A DNA stretch of 64,000 bases from an uncultured Candidatus Cenarchaeum sp. (lineage in GTDB: Archaea > Thermoproteota > Nitrososphaeria > Nitrososphaerales > Nitrosopumilaceae): positions 2,580,983-2,644,982 of the forward strand of contig OY282369.1 in NCBI GenBank assembly GCA_958295735.1. Direction: 5' to 3'. Shown one piece after another: positions 43,982 to 53,089 of this stretch; position 1 is the stretch's first letter, and each line of letters begins with the position of its first letter. The notes beneath the pieces were generated by a model. The model saw only the letters and a program-made list of their open reading frames with translations, searched no databases and was not told the DNA's origin. The position numbers and the translations under genes are program-made.

Positions 43982-44629
43982 ATGGGCCCGGAACCTCAGC
44001 GGACGAATGCGGATCCCGCCGCCCCGGCCGGGAACCCGGGGCCAGGCGGGCCGCTCGAAAAGCTCGGCGCGTGGGATGCCGCCGAGGCCGCGGCGCTGCG
44101 CGGGATAGTGAGGGGCAGGATGGACGCGATCGGGCACATGGAAAGGCTCGCGGGCGCGGGGGCCCCGGCACTCGGCGAGTTCCTCGCGAAGTGGCCGTGG
44201 CTGCTGGAGCCCGCGTGGACCAGGTGGCGGGACGAGCCGGCCTATTCGGGCATGCTGGAAAGGCACTCCCCGGAGGAGGATCCGGACGGGGGGGACCGGG
44301 GGATCGGCTTCGCGGCGATAGGGATCGGAAGCACGGTAAACGTGGTGGAATTGAAGCGCCCCGGACACGTCGTGCGCTCGAAGGACCTCGATCGGTTCAG
44401 GAGCCGCGTGGGCCTCGTGCGCGAAAGCCTCGGGACCGCCGGCGGGGGGTACGACGACGTCGCCGGATACCTCGTCGCCGGGAGCATATCCGCTGACAGG
44501 GACACCAAGATTAACGTGCGGGAGTCCCGGGCGGCGAGGCGGTACGTCGTGGAGTACGGGGATATTCTCGGCCGCGCCAGGAGGCTTCACGGGGAGCTCG
44601 GGGACAGGCTGGGGGCGCCTGGGGGCTAG
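43982..44629 (+). CDS. Shedu-like (DUF4263) nuclease-domain protein
   Basis: The 215-residue product has GEFLAKWPWLLEPAW (about residues 68-82), the element that precedes the nuclease core in DUF4263/Shedu proteins. A likely active-site strand follows, TVNVVELKRPG (about 119-129), with Glu-x-Lys and an Arg-Pro. Shedu proteins are PD-(D/E)xK-type nucleases that protect against phage. This one is short: the core plus a small tail, without the large N-terminal domain of bacterial SduA. The first 30 residues are Pro/Ala/Gly-rich. The ATG is supported by a TATA-like box about 30 bases upstream. It may act alone or assist the neighbouring ATPases. Confidence 0.65.
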   Translation: MGPEPQRTNADPAAPAGNPGPGGPLEKLGAWDAAEAAALRGIVRGRMDAIGHMERLAGAGAPALGEFLAKWPWLLEPAWTRWRDEPAYSGMLERHSPEEDPDGGDRGIGFAAIGIGSTVNVVELKRPGHVVRSKDLDRFRSRVGLVRESLGTAGGGYDDVAGYLVAGSISADRDTKINVRESRAARRYVVEYGDILGRARRLHGELGDRLGAPGG

Positions 44630-44818
44630 CGGCCGGCGGCGGAGCCGGGGCCGCGCGCGTCGCCGCGGGGCGCCCCGCGGCGGGCAACGCGGGGACGGGA
44701 GGGGCCGACAAGGGCGCGCCGCGCACGGCGATCCGCCGGGAGGCCCCGCGGGGCCGGGGGCGCCGGGATCGGGCGGCCGGCGGCGCGCGGATAAATACCG
44801 CCGCTGCTCCGCGCCCGC

Positions 44819-45427
44819 ATGGGGGAGGGGCCGTGCGCCGGCGCATGCGGCAGGTACAGGGCGGGAAGGCCCGCCTCCGGCAGGAGGTACGAGGCCGGCC
44901 AGGCGCTGTGCCAGGCCTGCGGCGTGTGGCTGGACCGCCGCGGCGCGCGCCTGGAGGCCGGCGGCCCCGCGGGCTGGCGCTGCAGGTGCTGCGGATGCAG
45001 GATGTACAGGCAGTCCAGGGACGTGCCGTACGGGAGGAGGAAGGGCGGCGTCGCCCCCCGCGCAGACTTGGGGCACTTTAACAGGCGGCGCGCGCGCCTG
45101 CTCGGGGCGCTGGGCGGAGCGATAGCCGAGAAGGGCTCCGGCAGCGCGCGCAGCCTGCGCGAGCTGCTGCTCCGCAGGATGCCCGCGGGGCTGATCGGGT
45201 CGGAGTTCGGGGCGGAAACGGGCCGGTTGCTGGAGCTCGCGCACTCGGACCTGCCCAACAGGGTCTCGCTGATAGCCGAGCTCGAGATGCTCAGGCTCCT
45301 CGCCGGGAAGGTCCCCACGGGGAGGGAGATCGAGGCCGCCGGCCGGTTCAGCGTGGCGGAGTACGAGGCCGAGTTCGGCTCGCTGGGGCGCCTGCTGGAG
45401 ATGCTGGGGTACGGCCCGCGGGGCTGA
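44819..45427 (+). CDS. Zinc-finger protein with homing-endonuclease-associated repeat, paralogue 1
   Basis: The 202-residue product begins with a Cys-rich half: CAGAC, CQACGVWLDRR and CRCCGCRMYRQSRD, likely two zinc-binding knuckles. A helical spacer (LGALGGAIAEKGSGSARSL) leads to NRVSLIAELEMLRLLAGKVPT and AAGRFSVAEYEAEFGSLGRL. That end fits the homing-endonuclease-associated repeat, a small DNA-binding helical unit of the form PT-x(n)-F-S-x-x-x-Y-x-x-x-F-G-S. The TATA-like GATAAATACC sits 24-33 bases before the ATG, as in both paralogues. Compared with paralogue 3 the C-terminal helix-turn-helix-like domain is missing; its remnant lies after the stop. The role is probably DNA binding in the defence island. 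Confidence 0.75.
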   Translation: MGEGPCAGACGRYRAGRPASGRRYEAGQALCQACGVWLDRRGARLEAGGPAGWRCRCCGCRMYRQSRDVPYGRRKGGVAPRADLGHFNRRRARLLGALGGAIAEKGSGSARSLRELLLRRMPAGLIGSEFGAETGRLLELAHSDLPNRVSLIAELEMLRLLAGKVPTGREIEAAGRFSVAEYEAEFGSLGRLLEMLGYGPRG

Positions 45428-45637
45428 TCCTGCGGGGCGGGATCGGCGGCGACGCGCCACGGCTGCAGAAGCCGCGCGCGGCCGCCGGATCGCCGCGTCG
45501 GGGGCGGCCGCACCGCTCGGGGTGCCTCGGGATGCGGTGCCGGCCGCGAGGCGGGCCGGGACGGACTGCGTCCAGTCTGGGGGGCGCGGGGCCACGACCC
45601 TGAAGCGTTCACAAAATACGTCGGCTCGGCCGTGCTG
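45428..45637 (+). pseudogene. Decayed C-terminal domain of zinc-finger paralogue 1
   Basis: After the stop, GGCCGCCGGATCGCCGCGTC and CCGCTCGGGGT match the stretch of paralogue 3 that encodes GGRWIAASEVAASLGV. AAATACGTCGGCTCGG near 45615-45630 matches its last codons (KYVG). The frame is broken, so this gene has lost its C-terminal domain by a premature stop and drift. Confidence 0.6.
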
Positions 45638-46030
45638 ACGTCGGCCCGCGGGCGACTCGGCGGAGGGAAATACCGGAGCGCGGGGCTTGGGGCGTCGGGA
45701 AGCCCAGACTGCCTCACGCCGTCTTGCCGCGCCGTCCCGCCATCGCCCCCGGGCGTCCCGCCATCGCCCCCGGGCGCGGCAGGGACGCGTCATACGGCAG
45801 GGTTCGGGAGACGGGCGGCCTCTGCCGCCTTTCGGTTGCGGCGCGGCCTCTGCCGCCTTTCGGTTGCGGCGCGGCCTCTGCCGGGTGTGCTTCCCCGTGG
45901 CCCCGCCGGACACGCCGGTATTCACCGCCTTTCAGATGCGGCGCGGCCTCCGCTTCCACCAGCATTTCGGCCGCGCGCACGCGCCGGAGGGCCTAGACTG
46001 CCCGCCGACGCGCCGCAGGCACACGGGGAT

Positions 46031-46229
<199 letters not shown>

Positions 46230-46240
46230 GGACCTAGACT

Positions 46241-46344
46241 GCCCGCCGCCGCGCCGCAGGCACCATTCCCTGCCATGTCCACTAAGATGCTCGCCGCGCC
46301 GGACGCCGCTGCCCGCCGCCGCGCCGCAGGCACCATTCCCTGCC
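46241..46344. repeat. 34-bp direct repeat, two copies plus a partial one
   Basis: GCCCGCCGCCGCGCCGCAGG with CACCATTCCCTGCC occurs at 46241-46274 and 46311-46344. A diverged partial copy is at 45999-46024 on the other side of the 9-bp satellite. Confidence 0.8.
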
Positions 46345-46668
46345 CCTTGTTGTTCCGAGCCGGCCTCCGCGCTCCTCCCGGCTCCGGCGGTGGGGCCGTT
46401 CCCCCGTGCGTGCCGGATCCTCCCTTTCGCCCTACCCTGTCCCGGCGCGGGCACGGCCGGCTCCCACGCAACCCCTGCACGGCCCCTCTGCCTCCGGGTT
46501 CTCCACGGCTCTCACCGCCGCGCCGGCGGCTCCCGTTTGGGAGCGCCTGCCCCTACCACCTGCGCCGGGGCGAACACGGGAAGCCGCGGCCTGCCGGCAG
46601 AAGCCATCCGGCGTATGTGCGTGGCCGTCTCCGGTGTCCAAAGCCGCGGCGCAGGGCAAACTGTTCTA

Positions 46669-46697
46669 AAAGCGCGCACATACGAAATGCGCGCTTT
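46669..46697. promoter_or_regulatory. Perfect 10-bp inverted repeat
   Basis: Arms AAAGCGCGCA (46669-46678) and TGCGCGCTTT (46688-46697) around a 9-base loop. It stands at the border where base composition shifts from very GC-rich to the milder composition of DrmAB operon 2, about 370 bases before drmA-2. It could be a terminator hairpin, an operator or an element end. The sequence from 46698 to 46989 shows no convincing gene. Confidence 0.5.
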
Positions 46698-46989
46698 GGA
46701 AGACAAGTCGACGCTAGGCTGGATCCCGGCGGTTCTGGCTACCCGCAACAGACGATGGCGGTCGAGCATCCGACCAACGGCAGATGGGGAGGTTCCATGG
46801 AAAGATCTAGAACAAACCAAAGCAGTTCGGCGAGATCGACGAATTTGTCCGACGGTGCTGCTGCGGCAGGCCCCGCAATTCCCCGGAACAAAGCACGCTA
46901 GAGACGCCGGCAGAACATTCGTGCGGCTTGTGCCCGAATGCGGACAAGCGAACAAGGGTGAGGCCGCGGGGGAGATGAATCGCCCCCGT

Positions 46990-47034
46990 TAGGAGGCGAA
47001 ACGATTTCAAGATTGCCCAAGCAACCGCCTCCTA
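46990..47034. promoter_or_regulatory. Putative operator of DrmAB operon 2
   Basis: Perfect 9-bp inverted repeat TAGGAGGCG (46990-46998) and CGCCTCCTA (47026-47034), with arm centres 36 bases apart. The right arm runs into the TATA-like region. Binding of a dimeric repressor here would block access of the basal transcription factors. Confidence 0.55.
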
Positions 47035-47047
47035 TATACATATAAAC
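47033..47047 (+). promoter_or_regulatory. TATA-like region of DrmAB operon 2
   Basis: TATATACATATAAAC, with the CATATAAA part about 25-32 bases before the ATG at 47070. It is one of the strongest TATA-like signals in the window. Confidence 0.65.
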
Positions 47048-47069
47048 CCTCCTGTTTTCTAGCACTCGG

Positions 47070-50000
47070 ATGGGCATACGGGAACAGGCGCAAATACGCC
47101 AGATATTGGTCGATGGGATAGAGGCAGACATCGTCGGGCCACACGCGGACGACGAGGTTCTCACCATTGACCCAAAATACGAGTATCTTGCAGGAGTCAT
47201 TTCTCCGAGGTATTCGGAACACTATGTGGAGGCAGAGATCCGCGAAGATGGAAGCGAGGAAGACGACGACGACAACACCGGGACGTTTTCTCACACGTCG
47301 TATGATCGCCTATTCAATCCCTCGTCCTTTGGACTGACGTGCAATCTTGACCCCGACACAAAGAAGATAACCGCCCTGATCACATACGGAACGTATAGTG
47401 CCATAAAGGACGAGAATTCCAGACGCACGAAGTACCGCCGCACCCCAAAATCAGAAAAATTCGATCTGGCCATAATTGAGGGCGAACACGAAACGAAATT
47501 CGACACGCATCCAAAATTCATGATCAAGTATACCGTAAAACGCGAAGACTATCGCGTCCTTCTAGATTTTTACGTCATCAATGGATGCGACGTGGGTTCT
47601 AAGAACGCGCTAGCCAACTTGATGTTCCAACCCAAGATAGTGCTTGAGTCCGGATGCGGCAACTTTCCGTTCTTACACGACGCGGCCAAGCAGGATGCCG
47701 ATCATCAACTAGATGTGCTTTTTAGAGACAAGACGTCGTTCGGAAAAGGCCATCTGTGCGCAGTGACGTGGGATGCGAAAAAAGACGTGGATGGAGCCAC
47801 TGCGCGGCGGATAGAGACTACGTTCGTCCCCCGACAACGCGTCGAACGCGTTTCTCCCGCGACACTGACCAACGAGATCCCGTGTCTAGACATGGTTAAA
47901 CTCGCAGAATGTGCCGACAAGTCAGATCTCGCGGGCATGCTGGGCGAGGTGATCTCGCTGTATTCTGATTGGGTGGACGAAGCCTCCGAGTCGGCAGACG
48001 GCCTGGGAAAAGATCGAGACGCGGTGATGCGAAACATCAGCCGATGCAGAAATGCCGCGGCCAGGATGCGCAAGGGGGTTGATGCCATCATTGGCGACAA
48101 CAACGTGTTTGACGCGTTCCGATTCGCCAACATGGCAATTGCGTGGCAACAAACAATGAGTCGCTGGGTCAAATCCAACGCCACCACGGGAGAGGTCGTT
48201 GGGCACGGTCCGCTAGAACCGGATCGCGGCAACTGCAGGTGGCGACTCTTCCAGATCGCGTTCATACTGCTTAGTATCGAGTCGGTGGCGAACCCCAGAT
48301 CGGAGGATCGCGACGTGGCGGATCTCCTGTGGTTTCCGACCGGAGGCGGGAAGACCGAGGCGTATTTGGGGCTGGTCGCGTTCGTGATCGCGCATCGGAG
48401 ACTGTGTGGCAAAAATGACGAGGGGGAACTAACCTCCGAAAGCCTGGGCACGTCGGTTTTGATGCGGTACACCCTGAGACTCTTGACGGTTCAGCAGTTT
48501 CAGCGCGCGGCCACTCTGATGTGCGCGTGCGAAAAGATCCGATCGGGGGACGTTTCTCAATGGGGCAGGATTCCATTCCAAGTGGGGTTGTGGGTGGGCG
48601 GCGAAGTCACCCCAAACAAGCGCGAAAAAGGAGATACATCCGCGCTGCAAATGAAATCCCAGCTACGGGGGAGCAGCATCGCGCAAATCCACAGCCACAA
48701 CCCGTACATCTTAATCAATTGTCCGTGGTGCGGCACGAAGATCACCCCGTCCGATGGCGAGGTGTCGGGCGAGCCCAAGCAGTGGAGACTGTACTGCGGC
48801 AGGAATAGATGCATGTTTTCCAAGCATCTCGACGTAAACAAGGACATGTCACTTCCGGTGGTCCTGGTGGACGAGGACGTCTACTCGAGGTGTCCGTCCA
48901 TGATCGTTTCGACGGTAGACAAGTTTGCGCAGATTTCCTGGAAGGCGGAATGCAGATCCATATTCGGCATGGTCACAAAATACTGCGATCGTTGCGGGTT
49001 CTATGACCCAAAAACATCCTCGGACCAGCACGCTCACAGAATGAGTGCACACGAGAGCAACAACTTCAGCACCGACGTGAAGCTCAAGCCGCCAGAGCTC
49101 ATAATACAGGACGAGCTGCACTTGATTTCCGGAGCGCTCGGATCCATGGCCAGCATATACGAAACCGCGATCGATCACCTCTGCACCGGCGATGGTGGAA
49201 TCAGGCCCAAGGTGATAGCATCCACCGCCACCACCCGGCGGGCGGAAGATCACATACAGAAACTGTTTTGCCGCAAAACCGAAGTCTTCCCGCCGCAAGT
49301 GAGCAGATTCGGGGACACGTTTTTTTCCAAGGCGGATTCGGGACTCGACGAGGACAGGATCTACCTGGGAGTTCTCGGTACCGGAAAAAGCGGCCTGAAC
49401 GCCATGAACCGCGTGTCCGCGGTCATTCTTCGCAACATTCGCCGGCTCGCAGAATCTGGGAAGTTTGACATTGATGATCTAGATCCGTACGTTACGCTCG
49501 TTTCGTACTTTAACACACTGAAAAGCCTCGGGGGCGCAAGCATGGGGTTCAAGGACTCCGTCCCGGAGCTCATATCGCGAATCCAAAACCGGTTTGAGGC
49601 TGGAATGTCCGCCACAAGCAACGAGGCCACTCCTCCCGATCGCAGAAGAATCCCCCCATCGGCAACCATACTCAAAAGGCAATTCTATGAACTATACACC
49701 GAAGAGCTCACCTCCAGAAAATCATCCGGAGAAATACCGGACATCCTGCGCAAGCTGGAGATTACGCTGGGGGAGGGACCGCTCGATCTCCTTCTGGCCA
49801 CAAACATGCTTTCCGTCGGAGTCGACATATCGAGGCTCGGCGTCATGGTTGTCGGCGGACAGCCCAAGGGCAACTCCGAATACATACAGGCTACCGGCAG
49901 AATTGGACGCCGGAATCCGGGCCTCGTCGTGACCATATACTCGTACACCAAGCCACGGGACGTGTCCCATTATGAAGATTTTAAAATCTACCACAAGACG

Positions 50001-50483
50001 CTCTTCAAAAAAGTCGAAGCTGCCAGCATCACACCGTTTACGGCCAGAACGCGCGACACGGCGCTGTTTGGCGTGTTTGTGGGAATGTTGAGGATGAAGA
50101 ACGCGATGCTTTCTCAAAACAAGGATGCGAACAGATTCGATCCGGGGGATCGAGATCAGCAACGCATGTTGGATGAAGTGAGGGGCGTGATAGAAAACAG
50201 GGTACGAGAGATCGCCCCCGAGGAACGCGACGGCGCCATGAATGATCTTGACGGGCTGATCAACGCGTGGGACAACTACAGAAAAAGACATCACGACCTT
50301 CTGCTCTACGCCAACGTTTACAGCGAAAAGTCCTCCAAGGGACGCTCGGAGTCCTACTGGTACCTCCTCAAATCTCACCAGGAATCCCGGGAAGAGCTGA
50401 TGTGGGTCCCGACATCACTACGCAGCGCGGAGCAAGAGCAACGGCTGTTTTACGCCCACGGTGAGCACGAACATGGACGTTGA
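47070..50483 (+). CDS. drmA: DISARM helicase DrmA (second copy)
   Basis: The 1137-residue product is a full-length paralogue of the DrmA at 31831-35211. It has DLLWFPTGGGKTEAYLGLVA (about residue 418), CPWCGTKI, YSRCPSMIVSTVDKFAQISW, CDRCGF, IIQDELHLISGALGSMAS (about 679), ASTATTRRAE (about 717), SVGVDISRLGV and QATGRIGR. Apart from these motifs the two DrmA proteins differ widely, especially in the first 300 residues. Base composition is clearly less GC-rich than in copy 1, so the two operons have separate origins or ages. It is the first gene of an operon with drmB, a small ORF and a large helicase, and has a strong TATA box and operator-like inverted repeat upstream. Confidence 0.94.
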   Translation: MGIREQAQIRQILVDGIEADIVGPHADDEVLTIDPKYEYLAGVISPRYSEHYVEAEIREDGSEEDDDDNTGTFSHTSYDRLFNPSSFGLTCNLDPDTKKITALITYGTYSAIKDENSRRTKYRRTPKSEKFDLAIIEGEHETKFDTHPKFMIKYTVKREDYRVLLDFYVINGCDVGSKNALANLMFQPKIVLESGCGNFPFLHDAAKQDADHQLDVLFRDKTSFGKGHLCAVTWDAKKDVDGATARRIETTFVPRQRVERVSPATLTNEIPCLDMVKLAECADKSDLAGMLGEVISLYSDWVDEASESADGLGKDRDAVMRNISRCRNAAARMRKGVDAIIGDNNVFDAFRFANMAIAWQQTMSRWVKSNATTGEVVGHGPLEPDRGNCRWRLFQIAFILLSIESVANPRSEDRDVADLLWFPTGGGKTEAYLGLVAFVIAHRRLCGKNDEGELTSESLGTSVLMRYTLRLLTVQQFQRAATLMCACEKIRSGDVSQWGRIPFQVGLWVGGEVTPNKREKGDTSALQMKSQLRGSSIAQIHSHNPYILINCPWCGTKITPSDGEVSGEPKQWRLYCGRNRCMFSKHLDVNKDMSLPVVLVDEDVYSRCPSMIVSTVDKFAQISWKAECRSIFGMVTKYCDRCGFYDPKTSSDQHAHRMSAHESNNFSTDVKLKPPELIIQDELHLISGALGSMASIYETAIDHLCTGDGGIRPKVIASTATTRRAEDHIQKLFCRKTEVFPPQVSRFGDTFFSKADSGLDEDRIYLGVLGTGKSGLNAMNRVSAVILRNIRRLAESGKFDIDDLDPYVTLVSYFNTLKSLGGASMGFKDSVPELISRIQNRFEAGMSATSNEATPPDRRRIPPSATILKRQFYELYTEELTSRKSSGEIPDILRKLEITLGEGPLDLLLATNMLSVGVDISRLGVMVVGGQPKGNSEYIQATGRIGRRNPGLVVTIYSYTKPRDVSHYEDFKIYHKTLFKKVEAASITPFTARTRDTALFGVFVGMLRMKNAMLSQNKDANRFDPGDRDQQRMLDEVRGVIENRVREIAPEERDGAMNDLDGLINAWDNYRKRHHDLLLYANVYSEKSSKGRSESYWYLLKSHQESREELMWVPTSLRSAEQEQRLFYAHGEHEHGR

Positions 50484-52365
50484 GCGCGGCGGTGGAACTC
50501 CCGACAGTCCGGGAAAGTTAAGACCCGCGCAGCTGATTACCACTTATGGTCCCGGCGCCATCATGCAGACCGCGTACGATTCCGTGATGATCATGGGGAT
50601 AGATTTTTGGGGAAACAAGAATTCATACATACGGAAGCATCACATGTATTTGAAAAAAATCACCAAATGCGATCATTTCAGAATGCCGTACGCGGAACAG
50701 CACAAGAGGACGATCGCGTGCACGTCATACCCGCGATGGGGGTACTGCACCATATGCAAATGGCTGCAGCCACACAAGGGTTCGCCGGGCTCTACCGGCC
50801 GCTTCAGTTGCAAAGCCCATCCCGGAAAACCGCTACTGCCGGCCCGACTCCTCGTGGTGTGCCGGAGGGGGCATGTGGGTGAGTTCCCGTGGAAGGAATG
50901 GGCACACAGCAAGAGCGAATCGGGCGTATGCGATTCCCCCAAACTGTTGTGGAAGCGTGGAAACCTGTCTAATTCCATCACCGATTCTACCGTGGAATGC
51001 GCCACCTGCCGCGCCAAAAACCGCCTCACGCACGCATTGTCTCCACAGGGGGTGGAACTGCGCAAGAACGGCGCTGGATACACACACGAATGCGGCGGAG
51101 AATTGCCGTGGTTGGACAGGCAAGAAACGTGCAGAAAAATTTCCGATGCGCCGGCTACCAGAGGATCGAGCACGGAGATCCCTGTAGGCATGCTGGCCAG
51201 AGCCACCAGCCTGTATTACGCCAAGATAACATCCGGCATAATCATACCCCAGCTAGCCCACCCGATCGTCAGGTTCCTGCAGTCGGATGACTACAAATCG
51301 TACACGAACAAACGTATGTACAAGGAACTGAGCAGAGAGAGGCTGGCGGAAGAGATACTGAACGATCATGAAGATTTTAAGGCGAAGCATTACACGGCCG
51401 CCGACTTTGTAGGCTGGATGGAAAAAACGGACGAGCGAAGCACTGCAGAAGTGAACACCGAGGATGATCTCAAGCGCATAGAATACGACGATCTCCTCAG
51501 CAGCGACGATTTTGATGACGAGCGAGACGAAAAGGAGATAAAGATCTGCAATGTCCGGCTTGATGGCGACGACCGCGAGTTCTTTGATGCGGTACGAAGG
51601 CTTGACATAGTCACCTCAATAGCGGTGGCAAGGTATTTCACCCGCCTCAGGCCGCCGGGAGAGGAGCACGACAGCAAGCACGCCGCCAGCGCGACCATCT
51701 GCAAACTTGAAGTTGGCGGAAAAACTCTGTCGGGCAACGAATACAGACGGAACCGCTGGTTGCCGTGCGTGGTTAAAAAGGGGGAAGGAATATTTGTAAC
51801 TTTTAACCGCGAGCTCGTTGAATCGTGCCTGAGCCATAACAAGACGCGGGGACGGCTAGACGCCATCATTGAGAGCCACAACAAGTGGGGAATTAAGTCC
51901 GGTTGGCCCGGATTGGCGAACATCGACAGGCAATACGTCCTCCTGCACTCCTTGTCGCACATGCTGATCAGAGAACTTGCGCTGGAATCCGGATACGGCG
52001 AGGCCTCAATATCAGAACGCATCTACTCCTCCAAGCACATGTGCGGAGTGATGATCTATACCACCAGTTCTGGTGAAGGTAGTCTGGGCGGCCTTGCACG
52101 GCAAGCAAAATGCGGATTTTCCAAAATTCTCAGGAACGCCCTGGAAAAGTCACAGACATGCTCCCGCGATCCCATGTGCGTGAGCTATGACCCAGCCCAG
52201 GCGCGGCAAAATGGAATACCACTCCACATGGCGCAAAACGGATCCGCCTGCTACGGCTGCCTGATGCTGCCAGAAACCAGCTGTGAAAACTTCAACATGC
52301 TGCTAGACCGGCAGATCTTCATCAACAGAACTTTCGGCGAAGGACGGAAGGTTGACCATGGTTAG
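50461..52365 (+). CDS. drmB: DISARM protein DrmB (DUF1998, second copy)
   Basis: The product has up to 634 residues. The start is either the GTG at 50461 or the ATG at 50473, both inside the last codons of drmA, so translation is coupled. It begins with RPAQLITTYGPGAIMQ, and has CTICKWL, CRRGHVGEFPWKEWAH, CATCRAKN, HECGGELPW and an acidic middle (DDLLSSDDFDDERDEKE). The DUF1998 part has LLHSLSHMLIREL, SISERIYSS, GSLGGLARQ and CYGCLMLPETSCEN. These are the same signature elements as in copy 1. It is expected to form a complex with DrmA on DNA. Confidence 0.93.
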   Translation: MSTNMDVERGGGTPDSPGKLRPAQLITTYGPGAIMQTAYDSVMIMGIDFWGNKNSYIRKHHMYLKKITKCDHFRMPYAEQHKRTIACTSYPRWGYCTICKWLQPHKGSPGSTGRFSCKAHPGKPLLPARLLVVCRRGHVGEFPWKEWAHSKSESGVCDSPKLLWKRGNLSNSITDSTVECATCRAKNRLTHALSPQGVELRKNGAGYTHECGGELPWLDRQETCRKISDAPATRGSSTEIPVGMLARATSLYYAKITSGIIIPQLAHPIVRFLQSDDYKSYTNKRMYKELSRERLAEEILNDHEDFKAKHYTAADFVGWMEKTDERSTAEVNTEDDLKRIEYDDLLSSDDFDDERDEKEIKICNVRLDGDDREFFDAVRRLDIVTSIAVARYFTRLRPPGEEHDSKHAASATICKLEVGGKTLSGNEYRRNRWLPCVVKKGEGIFVTFNRELVESCLSHNKTRGRLDAIIESHNKWGIKSGWPGLANIDRQYVLLHSLSHMLIRELALESGYGEASISERIYSSKHMCGVMIYTTSSGEGSLGGLARQAKCGFSKILRNALEKSQTCSRDPMCVSYDPAQARQNGIPLHMAQNGSACYGCLMLPETSCENFNMLLDRQIFINRTFGEGRKVDHG

Positions 52366-53086
52366 CGTTGAAAATCTGGGAAATCCGGCGTCCGCGTCGA
52401 CTACGACAAAGATCCGATGCTTTGCCGCCTACGTTGAGAGCATCGACCCCGCGTCGCCGCCGTCCGCAGAGCCGGGGGAAAACCCGGAGATCACGCCACC
52501 CGGACCATCGCGTGCCGTCGACCCCGCGGGACGACCGCATGGCGGCAAGCCGCTTGCGACGCCCTCGCGTCCATCCCCAAAGCCAAACGCGGCAAAGCGG
52601 CCCAGAACTACGCCCCCCGCGGTGTGCGGGGGCTTTCACATGGCCCGGGCAGACCGTGCGCACGAGACCTCGCACCAAGCAACAAACGGGGCCAGACACA
52701 ACGCCGCGATCGTGGGCTGCCGGGCGCGCGACATCCAGGATCTGCCGGCGGAGATAAGCGCGCTCCGGAGGGAACGGCGGCGGCGAACCGCTTCCGGCGT
52801 GAACTCGGCGGAGTGCGGGGGGCGCCAGATCTTTCTCACGCGGCTCAAAAAACCCAAACCGGGCATTGTGGAGATTGGCGCGGATCGTGTTGGGGCGCCA
52901 CGCCCAAACATCCGCGCCGCTGCTGGGAGTGAAACGCCCGCAGCGCCGGGAAGCGTGGCCGGCAACGCGGCGGAAAGGAACGGAAGCAGGCACACGCGCA
53001 CCCGATCGAGAGGTGTACGGTTCGCGCCATGCCGCGCACACGAGTTTGAGGAAAACAAGACGATCGCGCTCGTGGCGGGGCGGTAA
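52358..53086 (+). CDS. Hypothetical protein between drmB and helicase, module 2
   Basis: From the ATG at 52358, which overlaps the drmB stop by eight bases, a 242-residue frame runs to a TAA three bases before the helicase ATG. This tight packing is the main argument that it is real. The composition is odd: Pro/Ala/Arg-rich with few aliphatic residues, except around ARDIQDLPAEISALRRER. I see neither the HxKxxxxD motif of the phospholipase-D-like DrmC nor any other domain. Other frames over the same stretch are also long, so a frameshifted or decayed gene is an alternative. Confidence 0.4.
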   Translation: MVSVENLGNPASASTTTKIRCFAAYVESIDPASPPSAEPGENPEITPPGPSRAVDPAGRPHGGKPLATPSRPSPKPNAAKRPRTTPPAVCGGFHMARADRAHETSHQATNGARHNAAIVGCRARDIQDLPAEISALRRERRRRTASGVNSAECGGRQIFLTRLKKPKPGIVEIGADRVGAPRPNIRAAAGSETPAAPGSVAGNAAERNGSRHTRTRSRGVRFAPCRAHEFEENKTIALVAGR

Positions 53087-53089
53087 CAG

